Assembly (NCBI GenBank): GCA_937930535.1
Contig: CALGKJ010000160.1
Location: 1-37,016 of the forward strand
Direction: 5' to 3'
DNA: 37,016 bases
Source of the DNA: an uncultured Clostridia bacterium
GTDB lineage: Bacteria > Bacillota > Clostridia > Lutisporales > Lutisporaceae
Under the pieces are notes generated by a model. That model had not been told where the DNA came from and ran no database searches. It was given only the letters and a program-made list of their open reading frames with translations. The stretch's first letter is position 1. Every line of letters starts with the position of its first letter. Below are positions 32,712 through 37,016 of the stretch, piece by piece. A program made the translations under genes and the position numbers.

Positions 32712-33584
32712 ATGAAACAGATTAAAAGAAATTTATTAATTTTCACGGTAACATTACTAATACTGACACTTTTAGCAGCATGCAATACTACTGCAAAGCA
32801 AATTAATAAGTCGGGTGATACTGATGAGCTTGCTAATAAAATCATGATGCTATCAACAACTACAAGCACACAAGACAGTGGATTGTTAGATTATTTGCTG
32901 CCTGAATTCAAAAAGGATACTGGTATAGAGGTTAAGGTAGTAGCAGTAGGCTCTGGAAAAGCCATTAAAATGGGAGAAGACGGAGAGGCTGATGCTCTTT
33001 TGGTACATGCAAAAAGCTCTGAAGAGGAATTTGTTAAGGCGGGGCATGGGCTTAAGCGTTTTGATGTTATGTATAATGATTTTGTGCTGGTGGGACCAAA
33101 GGGTAAGACATTATCAGATGGAAAGATATTTTTAAATGATATAAAAGGTGCACTAGGCTTTATTGCAGCAAATAATGTTGAGTTTATTTCTCGTGGAGAT
33201 GATTCAGGAACTCATAAAAAGGAGCTTGGTATCTGGAAAGAAGCTGCTATAGAACCCCAGGGATCTTGGTATATATCTGCCGGAAAAGGTATGGGAGAGG
33301 TGTTGCAGATGGCAAGTGAAATGCAGGCATATACATTAACTGACAGAGCTACATATCTTTCTATGAAGGAAAAGCTGGAGCTAGATGTAGTGGTTCAAGG
33401 AGATAAGAGCTTATATAATCAATATGGAGTTATTCAAGTGAATCCTGATAAAAATGATAAAATTAATGCTCGGGGTGCTGAAAGGTTTGTAAAATGGATA
33501 CTTTCGGAAAAAGCACAAAAACTAATAAGTGAGTTTGGAAAGGATATTTATGGTGAAGCGTTATTTATACCAAACGCAAAGTGA
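32712..33584 (+). CDS. tupA: Tungstate-binding lipoprotein TupA (ABC transporter solute-binding protein)
   Basis: A solute receptor for tungstate uptake, anchored outside the membrane. The type II signal peptide ends in LAAC (Cys24). TupA hallmarks are STTTSTQDSGLLDYLLPEF, VVAVGSGKAIKMGEDGEAD, ALLVHAKSSEEEFV, FDVMYNDFVLVGPKG and FISRGDDSGTHKKELGIW; the TTTS and SRGDDSGTH segments form the oxyanion site in this family. Two starts are possible. ATG 32661 has the stronger site (GAGGAGGTGTAA) but gives an odd 17-residue extension before the signal peptide. ATG 32712, with GGAGTGTAAAT, begins a normal signal peptide. No tupB (permease) or tupC (ATPase) gene follows; a terminator does. Confidence 0.93.
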   Translation: MKQIKRNLLIFTVTLLILTLLAACNTTAKQINKSGDTDELANKIMMLSTTTSTQDSGLLDYLLPEFKKDTGIEVKVVAVGSGKAIKMGEDGEADALLVHAKSSEEEFVKAGHGLKRFDVMYNDFVLVGPKGKTLSDGKIFLNDIKGALGFIAANNVEFISRGDDSGTHKKELGIWKEAAIEPQGSWYISAGKGMGEVLQMASEMQAYTLTDRATYLSMKEKLELDVVVQGDKSLYNQYGVIQVNPDKNDKINARGAERFVKWILSEKAQKLISEFGKDIYGEALFIPNAK

Positions 33585-33667
33585 ATAAACATAAAGAAAT
33601 CATGTATATATATAACGATAATGGTTTTGTAATTTAACATTCTTATAAAAGTAAATCAACATAACTA

Positions 33668-33714
33668 AAAAGAATGATGTTCTTGAATATCAAAAACATC
33701 ATTCTTTTTTATTT
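33668..33714 (+). terminator. Terminator of tupA
   Basis: AAAGAATGATGTT and AACATCATTCTTT form a 13-bp stem followed by a T-run (TTTTTTATTT). It confirms that tupA is transcribed alone. Confidence 0.88.
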
Positions 33715-34033
33715 GAAATGACTAAAATTTATAAAATTAAACAGAACAGGATGTCATACACACAATATATTGCGTTATTCGACACGAACAAGTAATACAA
33801 AATGACTAAATTCATGAAATACGCAGGAAACGTTAGAAAAGGAGTGATGGTTTGAAATAATCAGAAAAGTTCGACGTTTTTGAATTTGCTCAACTATTGC
33901 ACTTGTGTTAGTATTCTATTATAAAATAGCATATATGCCAATGGTTAGAATGTATGCATAATTATGTATATCAACATGATACTAAATTCCTAGCAGGAAA
34001 TTTAAGTATAAACATTAATAGGGAGGGGTAAAA
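33715..34033 (+). promoter_or_regulatory. Non-coding leader and promoter region of the M4 protease gene
   Basis: I see no gene here. A likely promoter is TTGCAC (33897-33902), 17 bases, TATAAA (33920-33925), giving a ~100-base leader. AATGACTAAA followed by a related A/T stretch occurs twice (33717 and 33801), a possible operator repeat. The ribosome site is GGGAGGGGTAAAA before ATG 34034. Confidence 0.5.
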
Positions 34034-35578
34034 ATGAAAAAATTAGTAATTCTAGTAGCGGTTTTGGCATTATTAGGAACAATGCTAATTACACCTATGG
34101 TTGGAGCAGATAATGATTTTGACGGTGCAGGTAATTACTTAAAAGGAAAATTCAAGGCTAACGACGTAAGCAAGGAGTTCAAGAAGCTTAGCGTACAGAA
34201 TGACGAGCTGGGCTACAAACACGTAAAAGTTAACCAAATGGTTAATGGACTGCCAGTATATGGACAAGAGTACATAGTACACTTTGACAACAAGGGCAAC
34301 GTATATCATGGAAACGGAAACTTTGCTGAAAAGGCAAGAAACTTCAAGGCTAAAGGACAATATATAAAAGAAAAAGATGCTATAAATGCAGCAAAAGCAG
34401 ATATAAAATTTAAAGAAGAAGTATTAGAAGCTGGCGAAGAAGCACTTCAAGCTGATCTAGTGGAAGCTAATATGTACTTATATGAAGTAAACGGTGAGTA
34501 CACACCTGTTTACCTAGTAAGAGTAAACTGGCTGCACAAGGATTCTTTCGGTGACTGGAGAGTATTTGTAAATGCTTATAATGGACAAGTAGTAGACAAA
34601 TATGATGCTATAGCTTATGCTAAGGGCAAGCCAGGCGGCGGCGGAAGCACAGGCACTAATGTTACTGGAACAGGAACAGGCGTTTTAAATGATACTAAGA
34701 CTATAAACCTTTTATTAAGCAGCGGTGTATATTACCTGCATGACAAAACAAGAACTCAAATGGCTGGAATATTAACTTATGATGCAGCTAACGGAACAAG
34801 ACTTCCTGGAACATTAATGACTGATACAGACACAATATGGAACTCCAGTGTTCAAAAAGCGGCTGTTGATGCACACTTCTATGCAGGTGCAACATATGAT
34901 TATTATTACAATGTACTAGGCAGAAATAGTATAGACAACAAAGGTATGGCAATAAAATCAACAGTTCACTACAGCAGAAACTATGTAAATGCGTTTTGGA
35001 ACGGCGTACAGATGGTTTATGGTGATGGCGACAACTACTACTCAGTAGCATTATCAGGTGGTCTTGATGTAGTTGCACACGAAATATCACACGGCGTTAC
35101 ATCATATTCCTCTAACCTTGAGTACAGAAATCAATCAGGTGCATTAAATGAAGCCTTCTCAGATATTATGGCAGCTGCTGTTGAGTTTGCAGTGCAACCA
35201 ACAAAAGGTGATTGGTTAATAGGTGAAGATATCTGGACACCAGGAATTGCTGGAGACGCTTTAAGAAGCATGGCTGATCCAACTATATATGGTGACCCAG
35301 GTCATATGGATCAATACTTGTATACAACAAGTGACAATGGCGGAGTACACACAAACTGCAGTATAGTAAATAAGGCAGCTTATCTGATAGGATCAACTAT
35401 CGGACCAGAAAAAATGGCAAGAATATTCTACAGAGCAAACACAATATATTATACAACAACAACTAACTTCTCACAAGGCAGAGTTGGTACTTTACAGGCA
35501 ACTGCTGATTTATACGGTGCTGGCAGCGTTGAATACAATGCAGTTAAAGCAGGCTTTGATGGAGTAGGAATATACTAA
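34034..35578 (+). CDS. Secreted thermolysin-like neutral metalloprotease (peptidase M4)
   Basis: A 514-residue preproenzyme that digests extracellular protein. The signal peptide (MKKLVILVAVLALLGTMLI) ends near VGA. An FTP/PepSY propeptide (~25-200; VNQMVNGLPVYGQEYIVHF) keeps the enzyme inactive and helps folding. A Gly-rich junction (KGKPGGGGSTGTN) precedes the M4 domain. Zinc ligands are His349 and His353 in HEISHG, with catalytic Glu350, and Glu373 in NEAFSD, 24 residues after His349 as in thermolysin. DNGGVHTNCSIVNKAAY supplies the transition-state His. The length is normal for bacillolysins. It has its own promoter and terminator. Whether it serves nutrition or virulence is not shown. 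Confidence 0.96.
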   Translation: MKKLVILVAVLALLGTMLITPMVGADNDFDGAGNYLKGKFKANDVSKEFKKLSVQNDELGYKHVKVNQMVNGLPVYGQEYIVHFDNKGNVYHGNGNFAEKARNFKAKGQYIKEKDAINAAKADIKFKEEVLEAGEEALQADLVEANMYLYEVNGEYTPVYLVRVNWLHKDSFGDWRVFVNAYNGQVVDKYDAIAYAKGKPGGGGSTGTNVTGTGTGVLNDTKTINLLLSSGVYYLHDKTRTQMAGILTYDAANGTRLPGTLMTDTDTIWNSSVQKAAVDAHFYAGATYDYYYNVLGRNSIDNKGMAIKSTVHYSRNYVNAFWNGVQMVYGDGDNYYSVALSGGLDVVAHEISHGVTSYSSNLEYRNQSGALNEAFSDIMAAAVEFAVQPTKGDWLIGEDIWTPGIAGDALRSMADPTIYGDPGHMDQYLYTTSDNGGVHTNCSIVNKAAYLIGSTIGPEKMARIFYRANTIYYTTTTNFSQGRVGTLQATADLYGAGSVEYNAVKAGFDGVGIY

Positions 35579-35590
35579 TTGCTAGTTCTT

Positions 35591-35622
35591 AAAGGGTGGA
35601 TTCAATCCACCCTTTAATTTTG
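35591..35622 (+). terminator. Terminator of the M4 protease gene
   Basis: AAAGGGTGGA and TCCACCCTTT form a ten-bp stem with a five-base loop, followed by AATTTTG. Confidence 0.85.
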
Positions 35623-35722
35623 ATCTGAAATATTACTGCCACATATTACAATGTTACAAATTAAATACAATGCTAAAGTTTACATAAAACAACTTCGAAA
35701 GAATATAAAAGGAGGTTGTTTT

Positions 35723-36889
35723 ATGAATTTTAGAAAAAAAATAATATTGCCTGTTGTTATTTCATCCTTATTACTTACTCCAGCCAGTGTTTTTGGACAA
35801 AATCATACAGTTATAGCCGGTGAAAGCTTATTTACCATATCCAGAGCATATAATGTTACAATTACGAATATCAAAACCTTGAATAGTATGAATAATGATA
35901 CTATATATCCCGGTCAGGTTTTGAAGATTAGCGAAGAATACTATGATTATACAGTAAAAAGCGGTGATTCTCTATGGTTGATCGCTCAAAGATTCGGAAT
36001 TAGCGTTAATACTATTAAGAGTATAAATGCTATGACTGGCGATACAATAAATGTAGGTCAAAAACTAAAATTAGGCTCAGAAGCAGGATGTACAGTAAAA
36101 AGCGGTGACTCCTTATGGCTAATTGCCAATAGATATGGTATAAGCGTACTGGATATTGTTAATGCAAATTCCTTGACAAGTGATGTATTAAATGTGGGGC
36201 AGCCACTTTTAATACCAAAAACATCTACCCAAACACAGACCCAGATACAACCTTTGCCTGTATCCAAGCAACTTTTGCCACTGGCTACTAAAACCTATAC
36301 CGTACAATCAGGTGACAGCGTTTCTACTGTTGCTGCAAAATTTGGGCTAAAATCTGCTGACATAATAAAATATAATTATCTGGCTCCTGATGAATGGCTG
36401 AATCAAGGGCAAATAATATCTATAGACGGATATGCTCCTAGAAACTATACTGTTACACCAGGAGAGTCACAGAATCCAGAACGCAAAGGAAAAATTGTAG
36501 ACTGGTTTCTTGAGGGACAGCATTTGATAAACAGAGGAGATGTTTTTGTCATTACTGATGTATCTACAGGTCTTAGCTTTAATGTAAAAATGATAGGGGG
36601 CTATAACCATATAGATATTGAAACTGTAACAAGCGTAGATACAGCTACTATGCTGAAGGTGTTTGGAGAAAACTGGAAATGGGAGCCTAGAGCAGTAGTT
36701 ATTTTTAAGGATGGTATGAACATTGCTGCTTCGTTATCGGGAATGCCTCACAGCTTTGATGCAATAAGCAATAACAATATGAACGGACACTGCGATTTAT
36801 ATTTGCTTAACAGCAAGCCTCACGGTTCAGATGTAAGCATCAGCTATGTTCAACAGCATTATCAAAAAATACAAGAGGCTGGAAAATAA
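35723..36889 (+). CDS. Exported LysM-repeat cell-wall protein with a conserved C-terminal domain
   Basis: A 388-residue protein. The signal peptide is MNFRKKIILPVVISSLLLTP ending near VFG. Four LysM modules follow: HTVIAGESLFTISRAYNVTI (~28-72), YTVKSGDSLWLIAQRFGISV (~76-120), CTVKSGDSLWLIANRYGISV (~122-166) and YTVQSGDSVSTVAAKFGLKS (~190-235); they bind peptidoglycan. The C-terminal domain (~258-388) has DVSTGLSFNVKMIGGYNHID, KWEPRAVVIF, MPHSFDAI and HCDLYLLNSKPHGSD then a final VQQHYQ; this arrangement of His and Asp residues occurs in other clostridial LysM proteins and may be catalytic, though I cannot name a reaction. Start ATG 35723 follows AAAGGAGGTTGTTTT. Confidence 0.88.
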   Translation: MNFRKKIILPVVISSLLLTPASVFGQNHTVIAGESLFTISRAYNVTITNIKTLNSMNNDTIYPGQVLKISEEYYDYTVKSGDSLWLIAQRFGISVNTIKSINAMTGDTINVGQKLKLGSEAGCTVKSGDSLWLIANRYGISVLDIVNANSLTSDVLNVGQPLLIPKTSTQTQTQIQPLPVSKQLLPLATKTYTVQSGDSVSTVAAKFGLKSADIIKYNYLAPDEWLNQGQIISIDGYAPRNYTVTPGESQNPERKGKIVDWFLEGQHLINRGDVFVITDVSTGLSFNVKMIGGYNHIDIETVTSVDTATMLKVFGENWKWEPRAVVIFKDGMNIAASLSGMPHSFDAISNNNMNGHCDLYLLNSKPHGSDVSISYVQQHYQKIQEAGK

Positions 36890-36914
36890 AACAGCTTTTA
36901 ATAGTATTCGGACA

Positions 36915-36949
36915 TAAAAAAACAAGAGCCAGCAGTTAACTGCTGGCTT
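36915..36949 (-). terminator. Terminator for a minus-strand transcript entering from the right
   Basis: The perfect stem GCCAGCAG/CTGCTGGC with a TTAA loop is followed on the minus strand by TCTTGTTTTTTTA. On the plus strand there is no T-run after it, so it mainly serves a gene or RNA lying beyond the window edge; it may also help end the LysM transcript. Confidence 0.75.
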
Positions 36950-37016
36950 GAACTAATAAAGCAATGTGCGGCATCTGTAGCTACCCAGACACCGCAAATC
37001 TTATAAAAATGAGGGG
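36950..37016 (-). other. 3' end of an unidentified minus-strand gene or structured RNA
   Basis: On the minus strand GCGG-TG-TCTG...CAGA-TG-CCGC folds into a hairpin with a symmetric TG/TG internal loop, just upstream of the terminator. One minus frame is also open from the window edge through the terminator, but it would run through the terminator stem. The region is too short to decide between an RNA gene and a coding end. Confidence 0.3.

Noticed and set aside
33841-33880. GGAGTGATGG before a TTG as a small gene upstream of the M4 protease
   Set aside because: The frame stops after two codons.
36058-36267. Minus-strand frame inside the LysM gene
   Set aside because: It is a shadow of the repetitive LysM coding sequence and has no ribosome site.

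Overview
The window looks like a chromosomal segment of a spore-forming, low-GC, Gram-positive bacterium of the Clostridia type. The support is A+T-rich DNA, strong AGGAGG-type ribosome binding sites, CCA-encoding tRNA genes, a gerM-rph-rdgB block as in Firmicutes, secretin-free Tad pilus genes and possible mother-cell sigma-type promoters. I cannot name the species from sequence alone.

Region by region. (1) 1-9070: the end of a non-ribosomal peptide assembly line. A truncated NRPS ends in a complete condensation domain. A CPBP (CAAX-type) membrane protease gene follows, then a 2194-residue NRPS ordered half-condensation, A(Leu), T, C, A(Asp), T, thioesterase. (2) 9208-11906: GerMN-type lipoprotein, RNase PH and the RdgB/HAM1 dITP/XTP pyrophosphatase. 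(3) 12133-13345: a ten-tRNA operon with a consensus promoter and a terminator; it contains a duplicated Gly(TCC)-Arg(TCT) pair. (4) 13358-16725: a compact AspT/YidE-like transporter, a small exported protein, two tiny hydrophobic proteins and a VOC-fold protein on the minus strand, with several palindromic repeats between them. (5) 16953-28600: a Gram-positive Tad/Flp pilus locus: prepilin peptidase, TadZ/CpaE-like protein, TadA/CpaF ATPase, TadB, a TadC with a large Ig-like insertion, Flp pilin, TadE-like proteins, a coiled-coil TadG-like protein, a second prepilin peptidase and a membrane FHA protein. (6) 28771-32372: a secreted HtrA-like protease with MORN repeats and an FN3-like tail, UV damage endonuclease UvsE, tRNA-Lys(CTT) and a GNAT protein. 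(7) 32386-36889: a Moco/Tuco-type riboswitch before a lone tungstate-binding lipoprotein, a thermolysin-family (M4) secreted protease and a LysM protein.

The most unusual signals are: three families of short palindromic elements (A, B, C), each present in a long and an internally shortened form, with paired substitutions that keep the stems and with gene stop codons lying inside them; a TadC platform protein whose extracytoplasmic insertion reads half, full, half of an Ig-like repeat; an NRPS junction with a complete C domain on one protein and only the C-terminal half of a second C domain on the next; and a riboswitch-controlled TupA with no permease or ATPase gene beside it. Family and motif assignments come from reading the sequence; no database search or folding program was run.
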